A stretch of 64,000 bases of DNA from Hyphomicrobium_A sp963722495 (GCA_963722495.1 CAVRND010000011.1:392437-456436), one strand, 5' to 3'. Positions 43,414-52,923 are shown, numbered from the stretch's first letter. The notes: generated by a model from the sequence alone, not told the origin. A program made the numbers and translations.

Positions 43414-44064
43414 TCAGCGCTGGTCCATCGTCGTCTGCATGTAGAGCGCGACGGCCATCGCGCGATTGGAGACGCCGAGTTTATCGTAGAGATTTTTGAG
43501 ATGGTATTTGACGGTGTTGCGCGAGATGCCGATGCGCGATGCGATCTGCAAGTTCGTCCAGCCGTTGGCGAGCGCCGTGAGCAGCTCGCGCTCACGCGAC
43601 GTCAGCTCCGAGAAAGGATCCGTCGTCAGCGCTTGCAGATCGATGAAGGGCAGAGACATGCGCCCGCGCGCCACCGCGGCGATGCTATCGACCAGCACCG
43701 ACGGTTCGTCGCTCTTCGAGATGAAGCCCCACGCGCCGAGACGGACCGCCTGGCGCAACACGTCTTTGCCGGGCTCGCCCGTGTAGACGATGATGCGCGT
43801 CGGAATGTGCCGGCGCTTCAAGGTCGCGAGAATCTCGCCGCCGTTCATGTCCGGCAATGACCAGCCGACAATGCCGATATCGGTCGGATGCTCCTCGACG
43901 CCGGCGATAAAAGCCGAGCCGCTCGCGTGCGCATCCAGCACCTCGAAGCGCCCATCGCGGAAGATGATGTCGCGCAGCCCCGAGCGCACGACCGGGCTCT
44001 TGTCCGCGATCATGAGTCGAGGGCGCGCATCGCCCGGCGTGGCTGGCGAGAGGAGGTCTGTCAT
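43414..44064 (-). CDS. LuxR/FixJ-type response regulator with degenerate receiver domain
   Basis: 216 residues. The C-terminal LuxR helix-turn-helix (about 150-205) is intact: LTSRERELLTALANGWTNLQ and IASRIGISRNTVKYHLKNLY. The receiver domain has RLMIADKSPVVRSGL at the N side and SKS with the conserved Lys, but the phosphorylated Asp is replaced by Gly: IGIVGWSLPDMNG (G67, four residues before the Pro). It therefore cannot be controlled by normal Asp phosphorylation. Position next to the serine-cycle operon suggests it controls C1 genes; this is inference. Confidence 0.85.
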   Translation of the reverse strand: MTDLLSPATPGDARPRLMIADKSPVVRSGLRDIIFRDGRFEVLDAHASGSAFIAGVEEHPTDIGIVGWSLPDMNGGEILATLKRRHIPTRIIVYTGEPGKDVLRQAVRLGAWGFISKSDEPSVLVDSIAAVARGRMSLPFIDLQALTTDPFSELTSRERELLTALANGWTNLQIASRIGISRNTVKYHLKNLYDKLGVSNRAMAVALYMQTTMDQR

Positions 44065-44130
44065 TGCCCCATTGGTAGCAACGAATTTGAACTATTCGGT
44101 CAAGAGAACGGTCGGTGCTGTAGATTGCCT

Positions 44131-45075
44131 CTACACCTTGCCGCACGCTTTCGCGGCCGGCGCGTCGGCGCAATCGCGATGCTCGACTTCGACCGTCGCA
44201 TGCACGACGCCGAAGGCCTCCTTGAGGCGCGCTTTGATGGCAGCTGCAACTTGCTCCGGCGGGACGGTATCGCAGGTTTGCGCGTGCAAGGTCATGACCG
44301 GGCGGTTCTCGCTCAACGACCAGGCGTGCACGTGATGCACCGACTGCACGTCGGGCACGTTCGCCTCGAGATCCTTTTGCACCTCACGGACATCAATGCT
44401 GCTCGGGGCGCCTTCCAACAGAATGTGACCGGCATCCTTCGTGATCAGCCAGGCGCTGCGCAGGATCAGCAGAGTGATGACGATGGAGAGAATCGGGTCG
44501 ATCGGTGTCCAGCCCGTCTGCAGGATGACGAGGGCGGCGACGATGGCTGCCACCGAGCCGAGCAGATCGCTCATCACATGCAGCAGCGCGGCCCGCACGT
44601 TGAGATTGGCGCCGCCGCCGTGCCGCAGGATAAGCAGCGTCAACACGTTCACGGCGAGGCCGACGGCGGCGATGATCAGCATCGGCACCCCCAGCACCTC
44701 GACCGGCTTGAACATGCGCTCGATGGCCTCGAAGCAGATCATCGCCGAGATGAAGAACAGGGCGAGGCCGTTGGCGAAGGCGGCCAGCACCTCGAAACGG
44801 TCAAAACCGTAAGTGCGCTTCCAGTCGGCCGGGCGCCGGGCGACACGCACGGCGAGGTAGGCCAGCGCCAGGGCCGCCGCGTCGGTCAGCATGTGGCCGG
44901 CATCGGCCAGCAGCGCCAGCGACCCGGAGATGATGCCGCCGGCCGCTTCGGCGACCAGGGTCACCGTCGTCAGAAGGCCTGCCAGCAGCAGGCGACGCTC
45001 GTTCTGCTCGCTGCTAGCGTGCGAATGACCCGGACCATGACTATGTCCGGGGCCGTGACTGTGACCGTGGCCCAT
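44131..45075 (-). CDS. CDF-family zinc/cobalt efflux transporter
   Basis: 314 residues with six transmembrane segments and a C-terminal cytosolic domain. His-rich N terminus (MGHGHSHGPGHSHGPGHSHA). Metal sites are visible as HMLTD (H61, D65) in TM2 and HVMSD in TM5, the Zn-specific HxxxD pattern. The cytosolic tail has VQSVHHVHAWSLSENRPVMT. It resembles ZitB/CzcD antiporters that export Zn or Cd in exchange for protons. The twin-hairpin repeat and divergent fhs lie upstream. Confidence 0.92.
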   Translation of the reverse strand: MGHGHSHGPGHSHGPGHSHASSEQNERRLLLAGLLTTVTLVAEAAGGIISGSLALLADAGHMLTDAAALALAYLAVRVARRPADWKRTYGFDRFEVLAAFANGLALFFISAMICFEAIERMFKPVEVLGVPMLIIAAVGLAVNVLTLLILRHGGGANLNVRAALLHVMSDLLGSVAAIVAALVILQTGWTPIDPILSIVITLLILRSAWLITKDAGHILLEGAPSSIDVREVQKDLEANVPDVQSVHHVHAWSLSENRPVMTLHAQTCDTVPPEQVAAAIKARLKEAFGVVHATVEVEHRDCADAPAAKACGKV

Positions 45076-45200
45076 GCGTTCTCCTAAGCGATCAGTATAG
45101 CATCCGGCACACGGGACAGCGCGGCACGCGCCAAAGTGTCCGCGCTTCTGACCGGCATACGAATACCGGCAATGATCAGACGCCGCGTTAACGGTGCCGC

Positions 45201-45368
45201 TTAGTGTCCCGATTCCGAAGTTCGCCGGGGCTCGCGGCTGGGATCGAGAGCGAACTTCGGAATCATAAGGGACACTAGAAGCATGGGCTTGCTAGTGTGA
45301 TTCAGATCGAGAAATTCGCTCGATGCCCCGCCGCTGATGGTTAGCGAATTTCTCGATCGTCACACTAG
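45201..45368. repeat. Twin-hairpin repeat copy 3 (order A-B), upstream of fhs
   Basis: 168 bases: hairpin A 45201-45278, linker 45279-45291 (13 nt), hairpin B 45292-45368. Left end TTAGTGTCCC rather than CTAG; the other three ends are CTAG. Inner arms carry the extra TTAT and TCA. It lies in the 439-base divergent gap 45076-45514 between the CDF transporter and fhs, about 146 bases before the fhs start. Confidence 0.9.
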
Positions 45369-45514
45369 CTGCAGTGCGGCATTGGGCTTCGGAGATAAGC
45401 CGAGACTTGCGCTCGGCGTTTGAACCATCAATATCGGCCCGGGAAATTCAGCCGGCTGCGGAGGAGACGCCTGCCCGCCGGCCAAAAAGACCACTTTTCG
45501 GAGGAACGAGACCT

Positions 45515-47194
45515 GTGACGACGATCAAGTCCGATATTGAGATTGCCCGCGCCGCGACGATGAAGCCGATCGCCGAAGTCGCCGCCAAGGTCGGCATTCC
45601 CGCCGACGCGCTCGTTCCCTACGGTACGACGAAAGCCAAGGTCACCTTCAAGCACATCGACAGCCTGAAGGACGCCAAGGACGGCAAGCTCGTTCTCGTC
45701 ACAGCCATCAGCCCGACGCCGGCCGGCGAAGGCAAGACGACGACGACCGTCGGTCTCGGCGACGGCCTCAACCGCATCGGCAAGAAGGCGATGATGTGCC
45801 TGCGCGAGCCCTCGCTCGGGCCGTGCTTCGGCGTCAAAGGCGGCGCCGCCGGCGGTGGCTACGCCCAGGTCGTGCCGATGGAGGACATCAACCTCCACTT
45901 CACCGGCGACTTCCACGCCATCACGTCGGCCCACAACCTGCTGTCGGCGATGATCGACAACCACATCTACTGGGGCAACAGCCTCGGCTTCGACACGCGC
46001 CGCGTCGCCTGGAAGCGCGTGCTCGACATGAACGACCGCGCGCTGCGCGAGATCACCAACTCGCTCGGCGGCATCGCCAACGGCTTCCCGCGCACGGATG
46101 GGTTTGACATCACCGTGGCCTCCGAGGTGATGGCCATCCTCTGCCTGTCGCTCGACCTCAAGGATCTGGAGCGCCGGCTCGGCAACATCATCGTCGGCTA
46201 CACGCGCGACAAAACGCCGATCCGCGCCCGCGAGTTGAAGGCCGACGGCGCCATGACAGTTCTGCTCAAGGACGCGCTGATGCCGAACCTGGTGCAGACG
46301 CTCGAGAACAACCCCGTGTTCATCCACGGCGGGCCGTTCGCCAACATCGCGCACGGCTGCAACTCGGTGCTGGCCACCAAGTCGGCACTGAAGATCGCCG
46401 ACTTCGTCGTCACCGAGGCGGGTTTCGGCGCCGACCTCGGCGCTGAGAAATTCTTTGACATCAAGTGCCGCAAGGCGGGTCTCACACCGGATGTGGCCGT
46501 GGTCGTCGCCACCGTGCGCGCGCTCAAAATGCACGGCGGCGTCTCCAAGGATAATCTCAAGAATGAGAACGTTCTTGCCGTCAACAAGGGCTGCGAAAAC
46601 CTCCTGCGCCACTTGCAAAACATGGCCAAGTTCGGAGTTCCGGTTGCGGTGGCCATCAACCGCTTCGTCACCGATACAGACGCCGAGCTGCAGGAAGTGA
46701 TGAAGGCAGCCCAGAGCTTGGGTGCGAAAGCTTTCGTGTGCACCCACTGGGCCGACGGTGGCGCCGGCACCGAGCAGCTCGCCCGCCACGTGGTCGAGCT
46801 CACCGAAACGACGCGTTCCAACTTCAAGCCGCTCTATCCCGACAACCTGTCGCTGCGCGACAAGGTCAAGACGATCGCCACCGAGATCTACGGCGCTTCC
46901 GACATCGCTTGCGATGCCTCGGTCGAAACGGCGTTCAAGGATCTCGAGGCGGGCGGCTTCGGCAATCTGCCGGTGTGCATGGCGAAGACGCAGTACTCGT
47001 TCTCGACCGACCCCACCAAGCGTGGCGCGCCGACGGGGCACATCGTGCCGGTGCGCGAACTTCGCCTATCCGCAGGTGCCGAGTTCGTCGTTGTCGTCAC
47101 CGGCGAGATCATGACCATGCCGGGCCTGCCGCGCGTGCCGGCGTCGGAGTTGATTCGCCTCAATGCCGACGGCCAGATCGAAGGCCTGTTCTAA
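45515..47194 (+). CDS. fhs: Formate-tetrahydrofolate ligase
   Basis: 559 residues from GTG 45515 (GGAGGAA upstream; the longer frame to 45374 overlaps nothing useful). It activates formate to 10-formyl-THF with ATP, feeding C1 units into the serine cycle (called ftfL in methylotrophs). Motifs: P-loop TPAGEGKTTTTVGLGDGLN (about 69-86), LREPSLGPCFGVKGGAAGGG, NLHFTGDFHAITSAHNLL, EAGFGADLGAEKFFDIKC and PGLPRVPASE at the C terminus. It is divergent from the serine-cycle operon and preceded by a twin-hairpin repeat. Confidence 0.96.
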   Translation: MTTIKSDIEIARAATMKPIAEVAAKVGIPADALVPYGTTKAKVTFKHIDSLKDAKDGKLVLVTAISPTPAGEGKTTTTVGLGDGLNRIGKKAMMCLREPSLGPCFGVKGGAAGGGYAQVVPMEDINLHFTGDFHAITSAHNLLSAMIDNHIYWGNSLGFDTRRVAWKRVLDMNDRALREITNSLGGIANGFPRTDGFDITVASEVMAILCLSLDLKDLERRLGNIIVGYTRDKTPIRARELKADGAMTVLLKDALMPNLVQTLENNPVFIHGGPFANIAHGCNSVLATKSALKIADFVVTEAGFGADLGAEKFFDIKCRKAGLTPDVAVVVATVRALKMHGGVSKDNLKNENVLAVNKGCENLLRHLQNMAKFGVPVAVAINRFVTDTDAELQEVMKAAQSLGAKAFVCTHWADGGAGTEQLARHVVELTETTRSNFKPLYPDNLSLRDKVKTIATEIYGASDIACDASVETAFKDLEAGGFGNLPVCMAKTQYSFSTDPTKRGAPTGHIVPVRELRLSAGAEFVVVVTGEIMTMPGLPRVPASELIRLNADGQIEGLF

Positions 47195-47195
47195 C

Positions 47196-47225
47196 GGCGG
47201 CGGTCGTAAGCCGCCCCCTTTTCTT
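47196..47225 (+). terminator. Candidate terminator after fhs
   Basis: GGCGGC (47196-47201) pairs with GCCGCC (47210-47215), followed by CCCCTTTTCTTT. It is two bases beyond the fhs stop. The stem is short but GC-rich. Confidence 0.5.
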
Positions 47226-47342
47226 TGCCGCATCTCAGGGCAATTGCCTGCAACTAAGGCAGCGATCGGTGTACGATTTGCTGCCACTTCTCGCAGTTTG
47301 CGGGCATGATGCAGATGTTGGCTTGGGTTATCGAGGCGGGAT

Positions 47343-48797
47343 TTGCGGCAGGAACAGACGTCGATCAAAGCTGAGCCGGTGTTGCGCAAGGCTTTTGATG
47401 AAATGAACGGCACCGGCGACGGTGTGCGCGCTCCGTACGAGGCCGTCTCCGAATGGCTCGGATCGCAAAAGCTCGACGACCTGAAGCAAAAAGTGGTCGA
47501 GGCGGAGACGATGTTCCGCCGCACGGGCATCACCTTCGCCGTCTACGGCAGCGATGAAGCGGCCGAGCGGCTCATCCCGTTCGACATCATCCCGCGCATC
47601 ATCTCGGCGGCTGAGTGGCGGCGATTGACGGCCGGCATCGAGCAGCGCGTGCGCGCGCTCAACGCCTTTATGTACGACATCTATCACCGCCAGGAGATCA
47701 TCAAGGCCGGCAAGGTTCCCGAGGAGCTGGTCGTCGCCAATTCGGCTTTCGTGCCGGAGATGATGGGCGTCGAACCCCCGCTGGGCATCTATAGCCACAT
47801 CATCGGCATCGACATCGTCCGCACCAGCGAGAACGACTTCTTCGTGCTGGAGGACAATACGCGCACCCCCTCGGGCGTCTCCTACATGCTCGAGAACCGC
47901 GAAACGATGATGCATATGTTCCCGGAGCTGTTCGCCAAGAACAGGGTGGCGCCGGTCGAGAACTATCCGGAGCACTTGCTCAAGACGCTGGAAAGCGTGG
48001 CGCCCAAGGGGCTCGACCGCGAGCCGACCATCGCCCTGCTGACCCCCGGCCAGTACAACAGCGCCTACTTCGAGCACTCGTTCCTCGCCGACCAGATGGG
48101 CGTCGAACTCGTCGAGGGCCACGACTTGGCCGTCATCGACGGCGCTCTGCAAATGAAGACGACGCAGGGCCCTCGTCAGATCGATGTCATCTACCGGCGC
48201 ATCGACGACGACTTCCTCGACCCGCTCGTTTTCCGACCGGATTCGGTGCTCGGCGTGCCCGGACTGTTCGATCTCTATCGCGCTGGCCGCGTGACCATCG
48301 TCAATGCGCCCGGCGGCGGCATCGCCGACGACAAGGCGATCTACAGCTACATCCCCGAGATCATAAAATTCTACACCGGTCGCGCGCCGATCCTGCAGAA
48401 CGTGCCGACCTACAATTGCCGCAACCCCTCCGATCTCAAGTACGTGCTGGCTCACCTGCCGGAACTGGTCGTCAAGGAGGTGCACGGCTCCGGCGGCTAC
48501 GGCATGTTGGTCGGGCCGACGGCGTCGAAGGCCGAGATCGAAGCTTTCCGCCGCAAGCTCGAAGGCAACGCCAACAACTATATCGCGCAGCCCACGCTGG
48601 CGCTGTCGACCTGTCCGACTCTGGTAGAGGCGGGCGTGGCGCCGCGGCATCTCGATCTGCGTCCTTTCGTTCTCTTCGGCGACGAGGTCCGGCTCACCTC
48701 CGGCGGCCTCACGCGCGTCGCGCTCCGCGACGGCTCGCTGGTCGTCAATTCGAGCCAGGGCGGCGGCACGAAGGACACGTGGGTTCTTCAAGACTGA
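47343..48797 (+). CDS. Circularly permuted ATP-grasp protein (DUF404/DUF407), Anbu cluster
   Basis: 484 residues starting at TTG 47343 with GAGGCGGGA upstream. Signature segments: PFDIIPRIISAAEWRRLTAG, QRVRALNAFMYDIYHRQEII, GIDIVRTSENDFFVLEDNTR, PSGVSYMLENRETMMHMFPE, TPGQYNSAYFEHSFLADQMG, VKEVHGSGGYGMLVGP and HLDLRPFVLFG. The ATP-grasp fold predicts a carboxylate-amine ligase that makes a peptide-like bond; the substrate is unknown. It starts a four-gene + strand unit (ATP-grasp, alpha-E, transglutaminase, Anbu peptidase), a recurring proteobacterial association. Confidence 0.9.
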   Translation: MRQEQTSIKAEPVLRKAFDEMNGTGDGVRAPYEAVSEWLGSQKLDDLKQKVVEAETMFRRTGITFAVYGSDEAAERLIPFDIIPRIISAAEWRRLTAGIEQRVRALNAFMYDIYHRQEIIKAGKVPEELVVANSAFVPEMMGVEPPLGIYSHIIGIDIVRTSENDFFVLEDNTRTPSGVSYMLENRETMMHMFPELFAKNRVAPVENYPEHLLKTLESVAPKGLDREPTIALLTPGQYNSAYFEHSFLADQMGVELVEGHDLAVIDGALQMKTTQGPRQIDVIYRRIDDDFLDPLVFRPDSVLGVPGLFDLYRAGRVTIVNAPGGGIADDKAIYSYIPEIIKFYTGRAPILQNVPTYNCRNPSDLKYVLAHLPELVVKEVHGSGGYGMLVGPTASKAEIEAFRRKLEGNANNYIAQPTLALSTCPTLVEAGVAPRHLDLRPFVLFGDEVRLTSGGLTRVALRDGSLVVNSSQGGGTKDTWVLQD

Positions 48798-48840
48798 GAC
48801 TTCGGGCAGACATCATCACAGCGCGGGCGCAGCACATCGC

Positions 48841-49788
48841 ATGTTAGGACGGACGGCCAACGACCTCTATTGGCTGGCGCGCTATGTCGAGCGGGCCGAG
48901 AACATGGCGCGCCTCACGGAGGTCGGCTACCGCATCGTGCTGCTTCCGCGCGACGGCGACGGCACGCACGAGGAGTGGCGCTCGACGCTCGCCAGCGCCG
49001 GTTGTGCACAAGGCTATTTCGCCAAGCACGAGACGCTGAACACGCGCGACGTCATCAACTATCTGCTGTTCGACTTCTCCAACCCGTCGAGCGTCAAGTC
49101 GTGCCTTGCCGCGGCCAGGCGCAATGGGCGCGCGCAGCGCACCTCGCTGACCCGCGACATGTGGGAGAGCCTCAACTCGGCGTGGATCGAATTTTCCAAC
49201 ATCAGCCCGTCAAGTGTCACGGCCGGCGAGCTGCCGCGCATTCTCGACTGGGTGCGCTCGCGCTCGGCCCTCTATCGCGGCGCGCTGCTGAACACGATCC
49301 TGCGCAACGACACGTTCTACTTCAGCCAGCTCGGCACCTTCCTCGAGCGCGCCGACAACACCGCGCGCATTCTCGACGTGAAGTATTACGTGCTGCTGCC
49401 GCAGATCGAGATGGTTGGCGGCGGTGTCGACAACGTGCAGTGGGGCGCCATCCTGCGCTCGGTGTCGGCGCATCGCAGCTATCGCTGGGTCTACAAGCAG
49501 AATTACCGCCCGTGGCGCATCGCCGAATATCTCATCTTGAACCAAGCCATGCCGCGCTCGCTACGCTCTTGCTACGACGAGACCAATCTGGCGCTCAACG
49601 ACCTCGCCGAACTGTACGGGTCGAAGTGCGCTTGCCACGAGACAGCGTCTTCGACGCGCCGGCTGCTCGCCGACGGTAACATCGACAAGATCTTCCAGTC
49701 GGGTCTGCACGAGTTCATCGAGGACTTCATCGTGCGAAACAATCGGCTCGGGTCCGAGGTCGCGGAAGCCTACCACTTCAACGGTTGA
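48841..49788 (+). CDS. Alpha-E domain protein
   Basis: 315 residues, all-helical. Typical start MLGRTANDLYWLARYVERAE with NMARLTEVGYRIVL, then TRDMWESLNSAWIEFSN, FYFSQLGTFLERADNTARIL and SYRWVYKQNYRPWRIAEYLI. Alpha-E proteins always accompany the permuted ATP-grasp protein and are thought to act with it; no reaction is established. It lies 43 bases after the ATP-grasp gene and 16 before the transglutaminase gene. Confidence 0.92.
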   Translation: MLGRTANDLYWLARYVERAENMARLTEVGYRIVLLPRDGDGTHEEWRSTLASAGCAQGYFAKHETLNTRDVINYLLFDFSNPSSVKSCLAAARRNGRAQRTSLTRDMWESLNSAWIEFSNISPSSVTAGELPRILDWVRSRSALYRGALLNTILRNDTFYFSQLGTFLERADNTARILDVKYYVLLPQIEMVGGGVDNVQWGAILRSVSAHRSYRWVYKQNYRPWRIAEYLILNQAMPRSLRSCYDETNLALNDLAELYGSKCACHETASSTRRLLADGNIDKIFQSGLHEFIEDFIVRNNRLGSEVAEAYHFNG

Positions 49789-49804
49789 GAGAGGTTCACG
49801 GCAA

Positions 49805-50620
49805 GTGCTCGTCTCGATCGGACATGTGACCCGCTACGCGTACGCCACGCCCGCGCTCTACAGCATCCACAGCCTGCGGCTGACGCCCCCTGCCTTTGAG
49901 GGGCAGCGCGTCGTCAGTTGGCGCGTCGAGATGACGGACATCGAGAAGGCCGTGCGCTTCCGTGACGCCTTCGGCAACATGACCCATCTCGTTTCCATTT
50001 CGGGCCCTCATTCCGAGATCGCCATCATCGCCCGCGGCACCATCGAGACGCAGGACAAGGCCGGATTTGTGCGCGGCTTCACCGAGGTCGCGCCCACACG
50101 CATCTTCAAGCGCGAGACCGTGAAGACCGCGCCCGACGATGCCATCCGTGAGCTGACGGCCAATCTCGAGGCACCCGATCCCATCGATCGCCTGCACGAG
50201 TTGATGGCGACGGTCGGCGAACGCGTGAAGTACGTGGTCGGCGCGACAACGGCTTCCACGAGTGCGGCCGAAGCGCTCAAGGCCGGGCGCGGCGTGTGCC
50301 AGGATCATGCGCACATTTTTATTTCGGCCGCGCGCCTCCTCGGCTACCCAGCACGCTACGTGAACGGCTACTTCGTAACCGGCGGTGAAAGTGCTTCGGA
50401 GGCTCAGCACGCCTGGGCGGAAGCCTATATCGACGGCCTCGGCTGGCTTGGCTTCGACCCCGCTAACCAAGTTTGCCCGACCGACCGCTATGTCCGCCTT
50501 GCCTGCGGACTCGATGCCGCCTCCGCGGCACCCATTACCGGCAACCGCCGCGGCGGTGTCGACGAGGTTCTTGACGTCTTCGTGGAAGTCCAGCAGCAAA
50601 GCAGCGCCCAGCAGCAGTAG
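49805..50620 (+). CDS. Transglutaminase-like cysteine peptidase
   Basis: 271 residues from GTG 49805. The bacterial transglutaminase N domain (HVTRYAYATPALYSIHSLRL TPP pattern) precedes the catalytic domain with the triad C165 in GRGVCQDHAHIF, H202 in QHAWAEAYIDG and D218 in WLGFDPANQ. It is probably a protease or amidase acting on the product of the ATP-grasp/alpha-E pair, or the opposing hydrolase. There is no signal peptide, so it is cytosolic like its neighbours. Confidence 0.9.
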   Translation: MLVSIGHVTRYAYATPALYSIHSLRLTPPAFEGQRVVSWRVEMTDIEKAVRFRDAFGNMTHLVSISGPHSEIAIIARGTIETQDKAGFVRGFTEVAPTRIFKRETVKTAPDDAIRELTANLEAPDPIDRLHELMATVGERVKYVVGATTASTSAAEALKAGRGVCQDHAHIFISAARLLGYPARYVNGYFVTGGESASEAQHAWAEAYIDGLGWLGFDPANQVCPTDRYVRLACGLDAASAAPITGNRRGGVDEVLDVFVEVQQQSSAQQQ

Positions 50621-50673
50621 CCCCGGTAGAGGGGATCGGCTGGTGGGATGGACGACCACTGAGGACGTTGCCG

Positions 50674-51411
50674 ATGACCTACTGCGTCGCATTGCGACTC
50701 AACCGCGGACTGGTGTTCGCTGCCGACACGCGCACCAACGCCGGCGTCGACAACATCGCGCAATTCCGCAAGGTGCATTCCTGGGTCAAGCCGGGCGAGC
50801 GCGTGCTCGTCCTGCTCACCGCCGGTAACCTGTCGCTCACACAATCGGTCGTCAGCTTGCTCAACGAGCAGCTCGTCGAGCGCGAGGAGGAGCCGGACGC
50901 GGCCAATCTCTACAACGTGCCCTCGATGTATCGCGCAGCACGCCTCGTCGGAGACGCCGTGCGCGCTATAAGGGCGATCGATGGTCCGGCGCTGGAGGCG
51001 ACCAAGACCGGTTTTTCGGGCTCGTTCATCCTCGGCGGACAGATCGGAGCCGAGCGCCCGCGCCTGTTTCAGGTCTACTCGGAGGGCAACTTCATCGAGG
51101 CCACCGACGAGACACCGTTCTTCCAGATCGGCGAGCACAAGTACGGCAAGCCTATTCTCGACCGTGTCGCGCAACCGACGATGCGGCTCGGCGAGGCGGC
51201 CAAGCTGGTGCTTCTCAGTTTCGATTCCACCCTGCGCTCCAACCTTTCGGTCGGCATGCCGATCGACATCCTGCTGTATGAGCGCGACAGCCTCGAGTTG
51301 CGCCGGGAGAAGCGCATTTATCAGGACGATGAGTACTTCAAAAAACTGTCGTCTTCCTGGTCCGAGGCACTACGCTCGGCCTTCACTAAGATCGAAGAAT
51401 TCGACGTCTAG
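50674..51411 (+). CDS. Anbu (ancestral proteasome beta-subunit-like) peptidase
   Basis: 245 residues. After Met removal the N terminus is TYCVALRLNRGLVFAADTRT, giving the Thr nucleophile of Ntn hydrolases, with the proteasome-like VFAADTRTN (Asp). Later GKPILDRVAQPTMRLGEAAK and SVGMPIDILLYERDSLEL are typical of the Anbu/BPH group. Anbu forms ring or helical assemblies and is predicted to be a peptidase. The start at 50674 is chosen over TTG 50668 because it places Thr second. GAGGA lies about ten bases upstream. It ends the four-gene cluster. Confidence 0.9.
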   Translation: MTYCVALRLNRGLVFAADTRTNAGVDNIAQFRKVHSWVKPGERVLVLLTAGNLSLTQSVVSLLNEQLVEREEEPDAANLYNVPSMYRAARLVGDAVRAIRAIDGPALEATKTGFSGSFILGGQIGAERPRLFQVYSEGNFIEATDETPFFQIGEHKYGKPILDRVAQPTMRLGEAAKLVLLSFDSTLRSNLSVGMPIDILLYERDSLELRREKRIYQDDEYFKKLSSSWSEALRSAFTKIEEFDV

Positions 51412-51573
51412 GCGGCCTGCGTGCAGCAAATGTGCCGGCGACGTGCGCTTGCGCCGCAAATTGCCACGTAGCAGGGGTTAGGCTGGCGCCATACCATTGC
51501 GCGCCGGATCGGGTATCGGTGGAGTTGTCGTGAGCGTTGACGCTGCCGGTGAGCAGCAGCTGCGGAGGACGAC

Positions 51574-52923
51574 GTGAACATTTGCATGATCGGCGCCGGC
51601 TATGTCGGCCTCGTCTCGGCGGCCTGCTTCTCCGAGTTCGGCTGGACTGTAACCTGCGTCGACAAGGATCCGCGGCGCCTGGCGGAGCTCAAGGACGGCA
51701 AGTCGCCGATCTACGAGCCGGGCCTCGACGATCTGATCCAGCGCAACATGCAGGCCGGCCGCCTCGTCTTCACCGACGATCTCGGGCCATCGGCAAAGAA
51801 GGCCGACGTCATTCTGCTCGCCGTCGGCACGCCCATGCGCCGCGGCGACGGCTATGCCGACCTGTCCTACGTCTATGCCGCTGTCGAAGAGATCGCGCCG
51901 CACCTCAACGGCTTCACGGTCGTGGTCACGAAGTCGACCGTGCCGGTCGGCACCAGCCGCGAGATCGAGCGCCGTCTGCGCGCCGCGCGCCCCGACGGCG
52001 AGTTCGCCGTATGCTCCAACCCAGAGTTCCTGCGCGAAGGCTCGGCCATCCAGGACTTCATGCATCCCGACCGCGTTCTCGTCGGCACCGACGATGAACA
52101 CGCGCAGGAGATCATGAGCCGGCTGTACAAGCCGCTGGCGCTGCGCAATGCGCCGGTGATGTTCGTCGGGCGCGAATCCGCCGAGCTCGCCAAATACGCC
52201 GCCAACGCATTTCTGGCGCTCAAGATCAGCTTCATCAATGAGATCGCCGATCTGTGCGAGCAGGTCGGCGCCGACGTGCAGGAGCTCGCCTCCGCCATCG
52301 GCAAGGATCGCCGCATCGGCGACAAGTTCCTGCATCCGGGACCTGGCTACGGCGGCTCGTGCTTCCCCAAGGACGTGTCGGCGCTCATCCGCACGGCGCG
52401 CGAGAACAAGTCGCCGGTGTCGATCATCGAGCAGGTGCAACGCGTCAACGACGAGCGCAAGATCGCCATGGCGCATCGCATCGAAGAGGCGGCCGGCGGC
52501 TCGGTACGCGGCAAGACCATCGCCATCCTCGGCGTCACCTTCAAGCCGAACACCGACGACATGCGCGACGCGCCGAGCCTCGTCATCGTGCCGATGCTGC
52601 AGGAGCGCGGCGCCACGGTGCGGGTATGCGATCCGCAAGGACGCCGCCAGGCCGAGCCGCTGCTGCCGGACGTCGTGTGGTGCGATAGCGCGCTCGAGGC
52701 GGCGACGGGCGCCGACGTGCTCGTCACGGTCACCGAATGGAACGAGTTCCGCGCCCTCGACCTCAAGGCCGCGAAAGCCAAGATGCGCGGCGACGTGCTG
52801 GTCGATCTGCGCAACGTGTTCTCCGCTCGTCAGGCGCACGAGGCTGGCTTCCGCTACTCGGCGGTGGGCCGCAAGCCCGAGGACGCCGATCTCGCGCCGG
52901 CGCCCATGGCGCGACGGGCGTAG
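51574..52923 (+). CDS. ugd: UDP-glucose 6-dehydrogenase
   Basis: 449 residues from GTG 51574 (GGAGGA upstream). It oxidises UDP-glucose to UDP-glucuronate for exopolysaccharide or lipid A sugars. Motifs: NICMIGAGYVGLVSAACFSE (NAD), VAVGTP-type LLAVGTPMRRGDGYADLSYV, STVPVGTSREIE, NPEFLREGSAIQDFMHPDRV, the catalytic Cys in GYGGSCFPKD (C263) and LGVTFKPNTDDMRDAPSL. Long minus-strand frames across it are shadows. Convergent with the truncated ABC gene. Confidence 0.95.
   Translation: MNICMIGAGYVGLVSAACFSEFGWTVTCVDKDPRRLAELKDGKSPIYEPGLDDLIQRNMQAGRLVFTDDLGPSAKKADVILLAVGTPMRRGDGYADLSYVYAAVEEIAPHLNGFTVVVTKSTVPVGTSREIERRLRAARPDGEFAVCSNPEFLREGSAIQDFMHPDRVLVGTDDEHAQEIMSRLYKPLALRNAPVMFVGRESAELAKYAANAFLALKISFINEIADLCEQVGADVQELASAIGKDRRIGDKFLHPGPGYGGSCFPKDVSALIRTARENKSPVSIIEQVQRVNDERKIAMAHRIEEAAGGSVRGKTIAILGVTFKPNTDDMRDAPSLVIVPMLQERGATVRVCDPQGRRQAEPLLPDVVWCDSALEAATGADVLVTVTEWNEFRALDLKAAKAKMRGDVLVDLRNVFSARQAHEAGFRYSAVGRKPEDADLAPAPMARRA

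Noticed and set aside
45428..47041. A 537-codon minus-strand open frame opposite fhs
   Set aside because: Antisense shadow in GC-rich coding DNA; no family resemblance, while fhs matches its family from end to end.
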